DNA from: Leishmania mexicana MHOM/GT/2001/U1103 | Taxonomy: Eukaryota; Euglenozoa; Kinetoplastea; Trypanosomatida; Trypanosomatidae | Assembly: GCF_000234665.1 (NCBI RefSeq) | Contig: NC_018335.1 | Coordinates: 558,001 to 622,000, forward strand | Length of the DNA stretch: 64,000 bases | Direction of reading: 5' to 3' | Shown: positions 47,763-58,933 of the stretch, one piece after another | Position numbering within the stretch: the first letter of the stretch is position 1 | Layout of the letters: each line of letters begins with the position of its first letter | Made by a program: the position numbers and the translations under genes | The notes under the pieces: model-generated | Seen by the model: the letters and a program-made list of their open reading frames with translations, nothing else | Databases searched by the model: none | Told to the model about the DNA's origin: nothing

Positions 47763-49958
47763 CTATTTGGGATAGGAGTTCCGCCGGAACCGCTCCTTCA
47801 GGACACGCAGCTGCTCCTCCAGGCGTCGTTGCATCTGCAGCACGTTCTTCAATGTCCCGGTTTTGTGTGCGGATGACGGATAGAACGGCGTTGATGGCGT
47901 CCGCTGCGTCGCGCTGCCCTCCTCAGCTATGGGCGACAAGAGTGAGCCTCGAAGGCGGGTAAAGGATGAGTTTGACGGTGTTGCCGTCCACTTCATAGAC
48001 GTTGGCGGGTGCTGTTGCAGCTTCTCAGAGTAGGAAGGCTCAGACGACCGAATGCCCTGCTGCGGAACATACTGGTCCTCATCCGGCACCGGCGGCGACA
48101 GGAGTGCTCGTCGCGAGCTGCAGAGAAAATACGGCTTGCTCAAGACCTGTTTCGGCCGATGTGTCTGCCATGCGCCGTAGCCGGAGGGCACCGCTGCTGC
48201 TGCGGTGGGCCGCATGAAAGGCGCCCGCATGGGAGTCTGAGGAGTCGCACCAGCGAGCGACGACCAACACGAAGCGAAGGATGAGTTCATTGTCTCGACA
48301 GGTTGGCCGAGCGTCATATCCACGACACGGGGTACGAAATGTGCACGCTGCTCAACCGATGTCGGTCCCGCAAGCGCCGTGGCACTAGAGGTGGTGAGCG
48401 GCATCGGCTTCTCCGATAGCAGCGACGGCGCTTCTGAGAGAGTTGCTCGTGACGGCGCGCAAGGGGGCCCGTGGGCAGAACGAGGGGGCAGCTTTTGCGT
48501 CGCTGGTTGACCGGGCGACTCTGGCAGCATCTCCGGGTCTCGTCCACCCTGCTTGCGGTGCCGATGAGAAATGCGTGCTACACTGTCTACAGCACACGTT
48601 GACGAGCGGCGCGGCTCCACGAGCACCGTCCTCAACGTCGGTGACGGCGCCAAAGGAAGCTCGGGCGGCGAAGACCCTCGCGAGGCCGAGAAGACTGGGA
48701 AAGACAGCTTCGGTGGGACCGGATCGCTCTCAAGCACCTCCGTCAGAGGCGTTCGCTTGCGCCGATGCTGACGTGGTCGTGCTGGCACCTCTAACTCTTC
48801 GTAAGGTCCTGTTTCCGTTACCGGTGCCACTTGAGTGGGCTGTTTAGCATCGTCAGCGGGCTCTCGCGGCAGCGGCGTTCTCGCCGCTCCAGCTCGGTCG
48901 CGATCCTCCGGGGCAAGCACCGACGTATCCACTGGTGCAGTAGCATCTTTAAGCATCTCAGCGAGCGGTACAGGAGGCGCCATCGTCTTTGTCCGGGTTG
49001 TCCGCTTCGACCTGCGGCGACGGCTGACCTTCACGCCGCTTTCCTCGGCTCCGCCCGGCATGGTTTCCAGTGCCGGGGCGGCTGTCTCTTGTTCTTCCGC
49101 TGCGGTGGCGACGATGACCGTTACGGAGGTGGGCGGCGACGGCATCTCGCGCGTCACCCCGGTCAGAGACAAAACACTATTCGGCACAGCGGCCTTAGCG
49201 ACCGATGTCGGCTGCACTGGCGGTGCGGACGTGTTAAGGGGTTCTTCTATCACTACACAAGGTGTGGCGCTGCGCAGCCAATCGAGGATGGCCGCTTCCT
49301 TCTGCTTTGGCAGATACAAAGCGCCGAGCGCGGGTCGAGGGGAGGGGTTGTTGTCGAGCGCAGCATGTGAAGCCTGAGCTGCTGCCCGAGTCTTTTCGAC
49401 CGGGTTCGAGATCAGCGGCACCGTCTCCCTGACAGGCATTGGTGTTGTGGCCGGTGGTACGCGTTGGCGATCTTCGTCAGCTGTATGTACTCTGGCGCCC
49501 TTCGCGTCCCTTTGGCCATCATCGGCAGCTTCGCTGATGGAATCCGCCGCAGACGGAAGAAATGGCCGATGGTACCGTCTCTGCACATATTTTAGGTGAA
49601 TCCACTTCATTACCTTCGCTGAGGTATCCCGTTCCCCAGGCTTCACGTAGCTGGCCGGAATGGTGGCCTCGAAGGTACGCTTGGCGCGCTTGTTGCCCAT
49701 CTTTGACATGAAGGCGATCTGCTCCGGCTCCCAGAGATCCATCGTGCAACTCTTTACTTTGCTGATGTGCACGCCCAGCTGACGATGCAGGCCGCTGCAG
49801 CGGATGCAGATGAAGATGCCGAGATTCACACTAGCCCACGTCGGGTTACGCGCGCGGCAGTCCATGCACTCATCATTATCGGGCTGCTTCAGCAGCTCTC
49901 GTAGCTGTCGCTGATGTTGCTCCTGCACTTCTTTGGTCTGCCGCTGTACGGACGCCAT
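47763..49958 (-). CDS. Arf GTPase-activating protein (ArfGAP domain)
   Basis: The protein has 731 residues from ATG 49958. Residues ~12-130 are a typical ArfGAP domain. The zinc finger Cys-x2-Cys-x16-Cys-x2-Cys is complete (Cys31, 34, 51, 54; [20 protein letters not shown] then CIRC). The catalytic Arg59 sits in [15 protein letters not shown], and [13 protein letters not shown] follows as in SMAP/Age2-type members. The domain stimulates GTP hydrolysis by Arf proteins in membrane traffic. The remaining ~600 residues are Pro/Ser/Thr-rich and probably disordered, with a short coiled-coil-like C-terminus ([19 protein letters not shown]). No PH or ankyrin domain was seen. Confidence 0.93.
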   Translation of the reverse strand: MASVQRQTKEVQEQHQRQLRELLKQPDNDECMDCRARNPTWASVNLGIFICIRCSGLHRQLGVHISKVKSCTMDLWEPEQIAFMSKMGNKRAKRTFEATIPASYVKPGERDTSAKVMKWIHLKYVQRRYHRPFLPSAADSISEAADDGQRDAKGARVHTADEDRQRVPPATTPMPVRETVPLISNPVEKTRAAAQASHAALDNNPSPRPALGALYLPKQKEAAILDWLRSATPCVVIEEPLNTSAPPVQPTSVAKAAVPNSVLSLTGVTREMPSPPTSVTVIVATAAEEQETAAPALETMPGGAEESGVKVSRRRRSKRTTRTKTMAPPVPLAEMLKDATAPVDTSVLAPEDRDRAGAARTPLPREPADDAKQPTQVAPVTETGPYEELEVPARPRQHRRKRTPLTEVLESDPVPPKLSFPVFSASRGSSPPELPLAPSPTLRTVLVEPRRSSTCAVDSVARISHRHRKQGGRDPEMLPESPGQPATQKLPPRSAHGPPCAPSRATLSEAPSLLSEKPMPLTTSSATALAGPTSVEQRAHFVPRVVDMTLGQPVETMNSSFASCWSSLAGATPQTPMRAPFMRPTAAAAVPSGYGAWQTHRPKQVLSKPYFLCSSRRALLSPPVPDEDQYVPQQGIRSSEPSYSEKLQQHPPTSMKWTATPSNSSFTRLRGSLLSPIAEEGSATQRTPSTPFYPSSAHKTGTLKNVLQMQRRLEEQLRVLKERFRRNSYPK

Positions 49959-52705
49959 GTAGAAGCAGCGCCTGCGACAAGGCAGCGGTTGTGGGGCGAC
50001 ACGTGGGGCGGCGGCGGGAGGGGCCCTAGAGGGAGGGAGGAAGAGAAGCGAAGTGCGAGCGGGTTCGGTTACTGTGATTCATCGGCATTGAAAAACCGCC
50101 GCCACGCATAGGACCCTGCCAATGCCCTGGCGCAAAAAAAAAATAATACAAAACGATGAAAAGCATACAACCACGACAGAAACAACGCAGAGAGAGACAC
50201 CTCCAGGGACGCACGAGGTGGCGGGTGCGGGTGTGACGACACCACGCTGTGTCACCTCCCCAGTTGGTCTCTCCCTCTGTATCGGACTTGTTTGTGCCCG
50301 CGGCGATTCGCCGATTCCACGAATCGCTAGAAAGCGGGAGTAGGAGGTGGAGGAAGGGGCAAGTCTGTGTGTGTGTATGTGTGTGTGACTCTTTGTGCTG
50401 GTGACCTCGTTCTTATTCCGTCTATCGTGGTAAGTACGTACGGTCCCTGTGCGTGTGGTCCTCCAGCACGCGTGTGCTGGGGGGAGAGAAGAGCGATCAT
50501 CGATGGGGAGAGACGCGCCACCAACGCAGCGCGGATGCACAGAGCCATGAATGACGCATGTATGTGCGTGTGTGTGTGTTTGGGGGAGGGAGGGGGGTGA
50601 CGGGCGTTCGCGACCGAGTTTAAACCACAAAAAAGAGAGAGGAAAGAGAAAGAGCGAGAGAAGGCACACGAGTGAGGAGAGCATGCGCAGTGCACCTAAA
50701 GCGAAAAAGAAAAGACCCATGTGTCCATACAGCATCCCACGAGATAGCTGCGAGCAGCGACAGCGTGCCTGCTGAAGGAGGCAAAAAAAAGAGAAAACCT
50801 ACTCCGCCGTGTGAGCCTAGCAGACCACCAGAAGCAGCGTGCACCCTCTCTCCTTTTCACTCCCTGTCCCAACACAAAGAGCTGTTTCAGTGCCGATGCG
50901 CAGATGCTGAAGGCAACTGCAGTGGACGTGAATGGTGGACAGGCAGGCCGCGCTACACACACTTTCTTTTTCGACTTGCATTTTTGTTTCTTCTCGCTCG
51001 TTTCTGCTGCGCTGCACCGTGCAGAGTATGATTTTGCTGACGTTGCACAGGGCACATTGGTACTTCTCTTCTCCCGCCCTGTTCGCATCGGCACATAAGC
51101 TCAGAGTCACACATACACACACACGCGTCACCAGCCCGCATGAAAAAGTCCTGTGTGCCCATCTGCGACACACCAAATGACAAAGGCACCCCACCAACGG
51201 GGGCGGCGAGGCAGCAATGAAATAATAAGTCCTGGTATCCAGCGAGAGGGAGAGAGAGAGGCCTCGTGCCCGCGGGGCGAATAATAACAGTAAAAGAAAG
51301 GTAAAACAAAATGAGAGGAAGCGTCCGTGAAAGCGTGCGCGAGGAGATACAGAGAAGGGGGAGAGGGGGGGGGGGGAAACATCGACGACAACATCGGAGG
51401 CATACATGCAGGAAGGGGGCGCGAGCAAGAGATGGAGTGTACATGCGTGCACGGCATAAACGTATCGGGAGAGGAGAGAGGGACGGTCCAACAAGCGACG
51501 AGATATATACGAAAGAAGGTTTTTTTTTCTTTTGCTGTTGTCTGCAAAGTAAGAGCATCGGCGTGGGCCGCGGTGCTCTTTTTTTTTTCGGAGTGCATGT
51601 GTGGACATGCAGAAGTTGGAGCTTGATGTAAGTGGAGCGCGTTATTGATGATCCTGAGAGAGGGGGAGGAGGGAGCAGAACAGAGAAGGCACATCGGCAA
51701 GAATAAAAATAAAACACTTCAATCAAGGAGATGGGCGGCTGAGCGGAAATCACGTTTCAAGTGCAACGAGAAGGAAGGCCGCCCGCGCATCACTCGCATC
51801 CTCGTGTTTATCGGCACGAGTATTTGTGGTCCTCAGACCACACACGTCCTCACTCACCAACCGCAACGAGTCCCCACCCCCACCCTCATCCGTCTCCGCC
51901 TTGCTCCAATTCGCTTCGCTCAGGCGGGACTATTCGCGTTAACTAGCCCAACGAAACGAAAAACGTCGACCCTGACATCCGCCCTCGACACGACACCTGC
52001 ATGAGTCTCACCTTCCGCGGAGATATGGTACAAAGAAAGAGAAGGCGGCTGTCGAAAAAAAAAAAGCAATGGACAAGAGAATGGGACGGGAGAGTGCGCG
52101 CATCGTCAGCACCGCAGCACGCACGAGACGACATGGACAACAACCGCAGCAGACAGCAGCGGGCAAAACAGGACGGAGCCAACGCGAAGACCACCAACGC
52201 GGGAGAGACCCAGCGAGAGAGAGAGTGCGTGTGTGCGTGTGTGCGTGAGAGGAAGACACGAGAGGCACCGAAGAAAGCATGAGAAAAGTACTATATTTCT
52301 TTTTTTTCATGCAGCATGGTTAAGGAGAGAGGAGGAAAGGGAGAGAGGTGTGCGCACAGAATGCGTGCATGCTCTCATCACGAGTGAGCCTATCAGCTGT
52401 CGTGGGCAGATGTGCGTGTGTGTGTGTGTGTGTGTGTGTATGTGCAGTGACACGTCCGTCAAGTAGAACGCCAAGGAGGCATTGCACTCCCATGTCCACA
52501 CACACGCACACCCACCCGCAAGCACGTAGAGCACGGTGGCCTACGAGGCGAAAAAAGGGCAAAAAAAAGGTGGAGACAGTACTTAGCTCAGCGTATTCTA
52601 CCTCTTCGGCCCTGACGCAAGACAGCGACGAACGTCTTTCAAATTCGCCTGCCACTGTGGTCGCTCAGCACGCACCACCCAACGTCAATGTTGAAGGAAA
52701 CTCGG
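49959..52705. other. Intergenic, 2.7 kb
   Basis: No supported gene. It has (GT)n tracts at 50369-50389, 50564-50580 and 52413-52438, T runs at 51522-51530 and 51581-51590, and GA-rich plus-strand runs around 50632-50672 and 51356-51374. The longer frames on both strands (for example 50817-51608 and 50953-51753 minus) are hydrophobic or Arg/Ser-rich by base composition, overlap each other and show no domain. Confidence 0.55.
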
Positions 52706-53971
52706 TTACTTGTCGCTCAAGTCGTTGGTCGACGCAACAAACACAAGCGCCTTCGCTCCCTCGGCTTGGCACGTGAGCTTGCCGTACGGCACCGCAAAGC
52801 AGTCGCCGGCGTTCACCGTCGTATCGTTCACCTTGGCAGACCCCTCCAAGCAGAAACCCAGGCCTATCGTCGGCAGGGTCACGGAGGTCATCCCGTTGCC
52901 TGAAGCATGCTCGTACTGCAGGCGGTACAGCGAAAAGTCGGGGAACTGTGCCGGTGGTTGGTAATACTGCACCTGCCACTGCGCCGCGTCCTCGCCGATC
53001 TTCTTCTCGTGGCGGGCAGACGCAAGCCCGGTCGTGTCGTACTTCAACATGCTTATGAGCGTCGGCACATCCTTCCACTTCGGCGTGAGTCCAGCACGCA
53101 CGACGTTGTCGCTGCATGCCATGATCTCGACACCGTCGCCGCTGATATATGCGTGCGGCTCGCTGTCCGATAGGAAGAGAGCCTCCCCGGGCACCATCTG
53201 TACGTAATTGAGGAAGTAAACCATCCAGCACCCGACATCATCCGGGTACTGCCTGTAAATACGAGCAAAGAGCTCGTCTTCGGCGCACTGCGCACCCTTC
53301 TCCTCGATGCACTGAAGGTGCAGACGCAGCGCCTTCGTGACGACGTCATCCGCGGCCGCATACACGGTCGTCATCATAGTCTTCAGTAACTGCTTCTCCT
53401 CGTCGCTGTCGGTTGCAGGCAGCGCGGTCTCCGGCGCCATCATGTACTGACCCAGCACCGCTTCGGCGCCTACAAGCTCAGCCAGCTCTGGAATGCGCTT
53501 CAGATACGCGATGATGGCCCCGAGCGGTCGGAAGCAGCAGAGTGCCTCAAAGGGGGTCAAGGCGCAAATGAGCTCAGGCTTGTGGTTCGGGTCCTTGTAC
53601 TTATCCGGCCTCGCAGCGTGCAGCTCCTCGGCAAACTTCTTGCACGGGTGCGCCTGAATCGACAGAGCCGTGCGAATCGACAGAATCTTCAGCAGGTACG
53701 GCACAGTGTCACGGAAGGTCGTAGCCTGGTGAGCTTCCGAAAAGTACTTCTTCTTATTCTCTGGCTGCTTCAGGAAGTCCTCGAGCAGCTGCGCGTTGCC
53801 GTCGGCGATCTTCGACGGGCAGTTGAGGTGCGTGCCTACCCACAACTCGGCAAACATCTTACCGGACTTGTCGTTCGTCAACCCCTTCATCTTCGCCACG
53901 AAGCTGGACGCGGCATCCTTGCCCCAGGCATAGTCCTGGTGGCCCACGTCAAGCTTGACGAGCTCAGACAT
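52706..53971 (-). CDS. PMI: Phosphomannose isomerase, type I (mannose-6-phosphate isomerase)
   Basis: The protein has 421 residues from ATG 53971. It interconverts fructose-6-phosphate and mannose-6-phosphate, feeding GDP-mannose for glycoconjugates; it acts in the cytosol. Both type I signatures are complete: YKDPNHKPE (residues 125-133), and the long one beginning HAYISGDGVEIMACSDNVVR at 273 and ending RAGLTPK. Zinc ligands Gln106, His108 (SIQAHP), Glu133 and His273 are present, so it should be active. Length matches the family. The frame extends upstream to 54106, but an acceptor at 53990 and first-ATG logic place the start at 53971. Confidence 0.97.
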   Translation of the reverse strand: MSELVKLDVGHQDYAWGKDAASSFVAKMKGLTNDKSGKMFAELWVGTHLNCPSKIADGNAQLLEDFLKQPENKKKYFSEAHQATTFRDTVPYLLKILSIRTALSIQAHPCKKFAEELHAARPDKYKDPNHKPELICALTPFEALCCFRPLGAIIAYLKRIPELAELVGAEAVLGQYMMAPETALPATDSDEEKQLLKTMMTTVYAAADDVVTKALRLHLQCIEEKGAQCAEDELFARIYRQYPDDVGCWMVYFLNYVQMVPGEALFLSDSEPHAYISGDGVEIMACSDNVVRAGLTPKWKDVPTLISMLKYDTTGLASARHEKKIGEDAAQWQVQYYQPPAQFPDFSLYRLQYEHASGNGMTSVTLPTIGLGFCLEGSAKVNDTTVNAGDCFAVPYGKLTCQAEGAKALVFVASTNDLSDK

Positions 53972-55137
53972 ACAGACGTAGCGGAGTTGCTTGAGGGGAA
54001 GATGGTGGTGAGGCAGGGGAAAGAAGAGGAGGCAGGGGAGGGGTGGTAGTGGTTGTGATAACCCCACGTATGACGAGAAGGACAGGCACGCGACGCTACT
54101 ACACAACCCAGAAAACTAACATATAGCTTTGCTCTTGGCCGCTTGAAACCAACGCGACACGCCGTACGTGTCGGAGTGTTTCGACTGTCTCTGGCTTGCC
54201 GGTGATTTGTTATATATATATATATATATCGTTTCGCGTAAAGAAGAGCTGCGGTAAACGTGGGTGGAAAGCGGCTGAGGAAAATGTAGAGAAGCGGAGG
54301 TGAGACGGGAGCCCAATGAGAAGGATGCCACGAGGCTGCGCAACGTGTTACTGGCACAGAGCAACAAGGGCAGAACGACGGAAGCGAAGCGATCAAGGGA
54401 AGCCGGGAGGATAGTTATGCTGTTGAGTCCGTGGGGTCATGTAGCAGGCTCTCTCTCGCACACGTGTGTGGGCGGACGTGTACGTTAATGTATTTGCGCA
54501 TTATCGATGGAAAGATGAGACGAAGAGGGAAACGGTGGAAGCGTGACATGGTGCGGTGGAAAGCAGCGCGGTTGTAGTCTCCAGAGATTCGCGCGAGAGG
54601 CGCCATGCGCCTATCCCCTTTCCTCTGAGACATCGCGCCGGCGTGCGTAACAATGGCAGCGAGACGCGATGTGGTGTTTTGCCGCACAAGGGCCACAGAA
54701 GGCACAGATGAACGCACCTCACCACGCACAAAGAATAACCTCCGCCGTGAGAAGGCAGGTTCGGCGCTCGCTTTCTACCTTGCAGGGGATTTTATAGCAG
54801 GGAGAAGGTGGAGCAGTGGTCACACAAGGACGAAAGCTGTATTCGAGACAGCGAAAGCGGATAAGAAGAGAACACGCTCTCCTCCTTCGTCTACCAAACA
54901 GATAACTCTGAGTAGCGGAGGTCGGTGACCTGTGTCTGTATGTGTGTGTCAGCCTTGTCCAACACAACACGTGCACAACAAAACAAACGGAAAACAAGTA
55001 GGAAAAGACACGCACAGAAGATGCACAAGCAGCACGCATACATATATATGCATACGTGTATACAACTTCAGGCAGTCTCCGTCGCGGAAACGGGCATGGT
55101 ACGTTGCTCGCACCGTCTGCAGGGGCACGCGCCACCT
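53972..55137. other. Intergenic
   Basis: Apart from the PMI acceptor no gene is supported. A (TA)n tract lies at 54211-54229. Minus-strand frames at 53887-54396, 54415-54729 and 54719-55135 have no domain. Confidence 0.5.
53990..54055 (-). promoter_or_regulatory. Spliced-leader acceptor for PMI
   Basis: A roughly 50-nt C/T-rich tract on the minus strand ends CCCCTCAAG, with the AG at 53990-53991, about 18 nt before ATG 53971. Confidence 0.7.
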
Positions 55138-57951
55138 CTACCGAGGTGATTCTCGGTCAAGGTGAGAGGGAAGGTAGAGCAACTGTCCTGAGCGCGGCGT
55201 CGACTTCCAGGCCGCCAACGTCGCGGCTGCGGCCTCGACGCTTGGAATCTTTTGGGTGAAAAGGAGCGAGGGCTTGTGCACCGATATCATACGCGGAGAG
55301 AGATTCACGATGCGCAGGTGCTCGAACTTGCGCACGCGACTCGACGCGACGTACACAAGGTGATCACACGGAAACATATCCCCGGCGTCAAAGAGCACGG
55401 CATGGTTTAGCGTAACGCCTTGGACTTTGTGCACTGTGAACGCGTACGCCGGTGTCAACGGGATGCAGGCGGCATGCAAGGTGAAGCACCAGTCCTGCTT
55501 CGTGACCGAAACCGGCAGCGTGATCCAAGGAATCGCGACATCTTTGCCGTCTGCGTCCATCCGCACTACAGGCACCTGCACGGCGCTTGCCGCGCCGCCC
55601 TGTCCGCTCCCTGTGAAATGCACAGCGACACGCTCCAGCAGGTGTGCCGGGGTCGCACGCGCCTTCATCTCCTCCGGCAAGAGATCCTTGCAGGCCGAGA
55701 ACGATCGAAACCCAACCACCGTGCCAAGAGAGCCATTCACATACTGAAGCGTCAAGTTGCGTAGCAGCATCACACGACACCCGACCTTCAGCCGCTTATC
55801 CTGCAGCACGGTATCCTTTCGGATAGCCTGGCGCAAGTTCTCCTGCATAAACGGTTGCAGCCGACGCATTAGCTGCCGTGGCCCCACCGCTTCTACACGC
55901 ACGACTTCTCGCGGAAACAAAACACCGAGGGGCTGCAGGCGAGCGACTGCGCGCGCGTACCCCTGAGCGCCGTTGACGTTCCTCGACACGGCCTCGCCGT
56001 CTCGAGCGCCAGGGGCTCCAGAACACATCTCCAGGACGTTCTTCATAGTGCATCGGCGGACCTCTGCAACGTAGTGAGTTGCGCCACTGCAGCGCACACA
56101 CACAGCCGACAAGGACGTGGAGTACGAGAGCGGTGAGGGGAGGCCGTAGACCTGAACAGAGCCACGAGGAAAGAGGCAAACCTCCTCCAGGGTGCGAGCG
56201 ACGGCAGTCGCCTCCATGTCCCGTAGTCGCCCTCGCTGCTTGAGCACGACTCCGGCACTTTTCGTAGGGGAGCGGAAACGGTAGTGCACAAGCAGTGTGG
56301 CTCCGCATTCGCCGCCGTCGTCGGCATCTTCCCACTTCTGCTCTGCTGCAGTACCAACGGAAGGCGCGCGCATCGCATCAGTCACGGTAAGTTGCGTTGG
56401 AAAAAGTCGCTCCTCTCCTTCCAGCTCCAACATCTTGCGGTCGTTGTAGTTCTTGACGGCTCCCTTGGTCGGTAGAAGGCGCACGGCATCCTCGACCGCC
56501 GCGTTCAGAAAACCGGAGCGCGACAGTCGATAGGGAAGCCGGCCCTGCCGCAGGTGATTCAAGTCGGCGGCGAACCTTTGATCATGCTGGCGCTGTGGTT
56601 CTCGAAGCTGTACATGAAGGAGATAGTGGGTAAAGCACCAGCTCTCGAACATGGGCTTGTCATAGTACCACAGGTCGCCGCGGCGACGCGTCCCGGCGCT
56701 AGAATCGGAGGCACCGGAGACTCGCTTCCGCTTGCTTTGTTTCGCAGGCAATGTGCTCTCTACCTCAGACGCGGCAGCGACGTCGGCGGTACGACATGAC
56801 TTCTCTGCCGCCTCCGCTGGAATCGTGGCCTCGTCTGCGGACGCCTGTGCATCGTCGCTCTCAGGACTGACGCATTGGCAGACGATGCGGTCGTCGTCTT
56901 TGTTGGGCCTTTCATCATCGACGTGACGGTAGCGCCGCCGTCTGCCGAAACGGGCACTGACAGAGGCGAACGGCGTGAGTTGAAGAAAGTCGCCGGAGAG
57001 AATCATCTGCAGACCCCCGAACGGCCGACTGGCGTCACACCCTGCCCTGCGACGGGCTGCCCGCTCAAAAGACTCAAGTACCCCCGCGTGCAGCATGGAA
57101 ACTTCGTCGATGACCACTACGTCCACCTCCGCGAGAACACCGGTGTTTCTGAATCGCAGTCGACGCGGGTGTCCGAATTTTTCGACCGAGGGCCCTGTGC
57201 CGAAGTCGTCTACAACCACATCCTCCTCGATGTCTTCACCATTGCCGCCCCTGTTCTCGGGACCGTCGTCGACGTCGAGGGTGGCATCCGTGGGTGGAGG
57301 CTTCGTAGGCAGGTCCATCATATCGTCTGGGGTGGGTAGAGGCACGCCAAAGGTGCTGTGGAAAGTGTTCCCACCGATGTTCAACGCGGCAATACCAGTG
57401 GAAGCCGTGATGGCAATGCGGTGCCCCTGTGCCGTCAGCTTCTCTGCGATGGCACGCAAAAGGTGCGACTTGCCGGTACCTGCCTCGCCCCCAATGAACA
57501 GTGATGCACCTTGGCACGCCAGGTCGCAGACAGTGACTTGCTCACGTGTCAGCGGAGATTCCGTTCCGGCCTCGTCTCGCCCTGGCAAAAACACGACGTC
57601 GGAGACAGTTCTGGCCTCTGTCAGATCAGCAGCACCGGTGATGTCGAATTCACTGCGGTGCTCCATCTCCCCTTTCTTCGCTGTCGGCTCTGCTGCACCG
57701 TTCTGCGAACGGCACTTCGTCCAATGCTCGCTACATCCGGTACGCTGTGCCGTCGCAGGCCTGAACACTGTCGAGGTCGAAGCATCCGTTGGGAATTGCG
57801 GTGCCCCACTCCGAGGCGGCAGCGGCGGTGCATTCTCCCAGTGAACGCTCGCGGTGGTTGAGGTGGCGGCTGCACGTCCCTTTACGCGCGTCTCGACGTT
57901 TGGTGTGAGCGCTTTCTGCACTATTCCGCACCGGATCGAGCGGCAGCGCAT
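55138..57951 (-). CDS. PIF1-family 5'-3' DNA helicase, probably mitochondrial
   Basis: The protein has 937 residues from ATG 57951; the open frame above starts only with GTG. The N-terminus (MRCRSIRCGIVQKALTPNVE) is basic and presequence-like. Helicase motifs in order: GGEAGTGKS (~154-162), ITASTGIAALNIGGNTFHST (181-200), VVVIDEVSM (278-286), FGGLQMILSGDFLQL (311-325), LREPQRQHDQRFAADLNHLR, and near the C-terminus FTVHKVQGVTL and VYVASSRVR (~866). All are intact, so helicase activity is expected. An acidic insert (~205-260) separates motifs Ia and II, and a ~100-residue low-complexity insert follows motif III. Trypanosomatids have several PIF1 paralogues, many mitochondrial; which one this is cannot be told here. 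Confidence 0.93.
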   Translation of the reverse strand: MRCRSIRCGIVQKALTPNVETRVKGRAAATSTTASVHWENAPPLPPRSGAPQFPTDASTSTVFRPATAQRTGCSEHWTKCRSQNGAAEPTAKKGEMEHRSEFDITGAADLTEARTVSDVVFLPGRDEAGTESPLTREQVTVCDLACQGASLFIGGEAGTGKSHLLRAIAEKLTAQGHRIAITASTGIAALNIGGNTFHSTFGVPLPTPDDMMDLPTKPPPTDATLDVDDGPENRGGNGEDIEEDVVVDDFGTGPSVEKFGHPRRLRFRNTGVLAEVDVVVIDEVSMLHAGVLESFERAARRRAGCDASRPFGGLQMILSGDFLQLTPFASVSARFGRRRRYRHVDDERPNKDDDRIVCQCVSPESDDAQASADEATIPAEAAEKSCRTADVAAASEVESTLPAKQSKRKRVSGASDSSAGTRRRGDLWYYDKPMFESWCFTHYLLHVQLREPQRQHDQRFAADLNHLRQGRLPYRLSRSGFLNAAVEDAVRLLPTKGAVKNYNDRKMLELEGEERLFPTQLTVTDAMRAPSVGTAAEQKWEDADDGGECGATLLVHYRFRSPTKSAGVVLKQRGRLRDMEATAVARTLEEVCLFPRGSVQVYGLPSPLSYSTSLSAVCVRCSGATHYVAEVRRCTMKNVLEMCSGAPGARDGEAVSRNVNGAQGYARAVARLQPLGVLFPREVVRVEAVGPRQLMRRLQPFMQENLRQAIRKDTVLQDKRLKVGCRVMLLRNLTLQYVNGSLGTVVGFRSFSACKDLLPEEMKARATPAHLLERVAVHFTGSGQGGAASAVQVPVVRMDADGKDVAIPWITLPVSVTKQDWCFTLHAACIPLTPAYAFTVHKVQGVTLNHAVLFDAGDMFPCDHLVYVASSRVRKFEHLRIVNLSPRMISVHKPSLLFTQKIPSVEAAAATLAAWKSTPRSGQLLYLPSHLDRESPR

Positions 57952-58933
57952 CGGAAAAAAAAAGAAAACGAATAAAATTGTGCGAGTAAGGGCTCTGGAA
58001 AGAGAAACAGGACAGCGCTCAACCAAGGAGGTCACCTTTTCTGTCTGAGGAGTGTCGTTCGGTGCCAGCGTCCCTCAGTGACCGTGTTGACCTTGTCTGT
58101 GCGTGTGGGTGCCTAGTGCAGAACCGTAGTCAGCAGAGAAGTACAGAGTGGCAGCGATGATACGAGGAGTTTCAAATGGATGAGAGACGGTGGGGGAGAG
58201 GGATACGAAAAAGCGAGTACGAGGGGAGAGCATTGCCGCCGTCAGGGAGGGGGTACGCACGTAGACATTGCCCACACACATACACAAAGTAAGAGGCGCT
58301 GGGAGAGCAAGAGCAGTCAGTCTCCGCAAAGAACTTCGCACAAACATGTGCACACACACACACACACCAACCGATCGAGAAGTGCCGATCGTTTCGCTTG
58401 AGTCGAGTGTTTAGATGGTGCAGCTGCATCCGTCGCTGGGCTACACTGTTCTCAAGGATGTGCTGTGCGGACGTCAATGCTCCCTCCTATTGCATCCTCT
58501 CGCAATATTACAAGGCTCAGAGCCCCGTCTCTCGCCACGCGCACGCGCTAGTGCCCTAATGCAAAGAGTGCCTGGGCGTGTCCGTTTTGGTCTCTAGGGG
58601 ACAGGCGGGGGATTGGAAGGGGGCAGACGCCATCGTCGTTGCGACCTTCCCTTCCCCGCGTAAGAGGAAAAAAAGGGCACCCGAAATGGATGCGGATCTA
58701 TTCATGACAAACCACAGCATAAGAAAAAATACGCACAACCCGAGCGTCCAGAGGCGGTGGGACGAGGGCGCATGCCACACGCCAGCACTGCCGGCGCGGC
58801 ACGAGCGGCGTGAGAAGAGGCAAGGGCAATGAAGTCCCCTTGACGCCATAACGCAAAAAGGGGGACGTCTATGAAAGGCACTTGCTAGCAACCCCAGGAG
58901 GTGAAGAAGCGCAAGAAAAAGCTTCGCCCTCGC
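57952..58933. other. Intergenic
   Basis: No supported gene. A nine-A plus-strand run directly follows the helicase ATG (57955-57963). The acceptor is probably CTTTCCAG on the minus strand near 57996-58003. A CA tract lies at 58351-58368. Confidence 0.5.

Noticed and set aside
50817..51753. Overlapping minus-strand frames of 263-266 residues in the gap before PMI
   Set aside because: They overlap each other in different frames, are dominated by Ser/Leu/Cys/Phe from pyrimidine-rich DNA, and have no domain.
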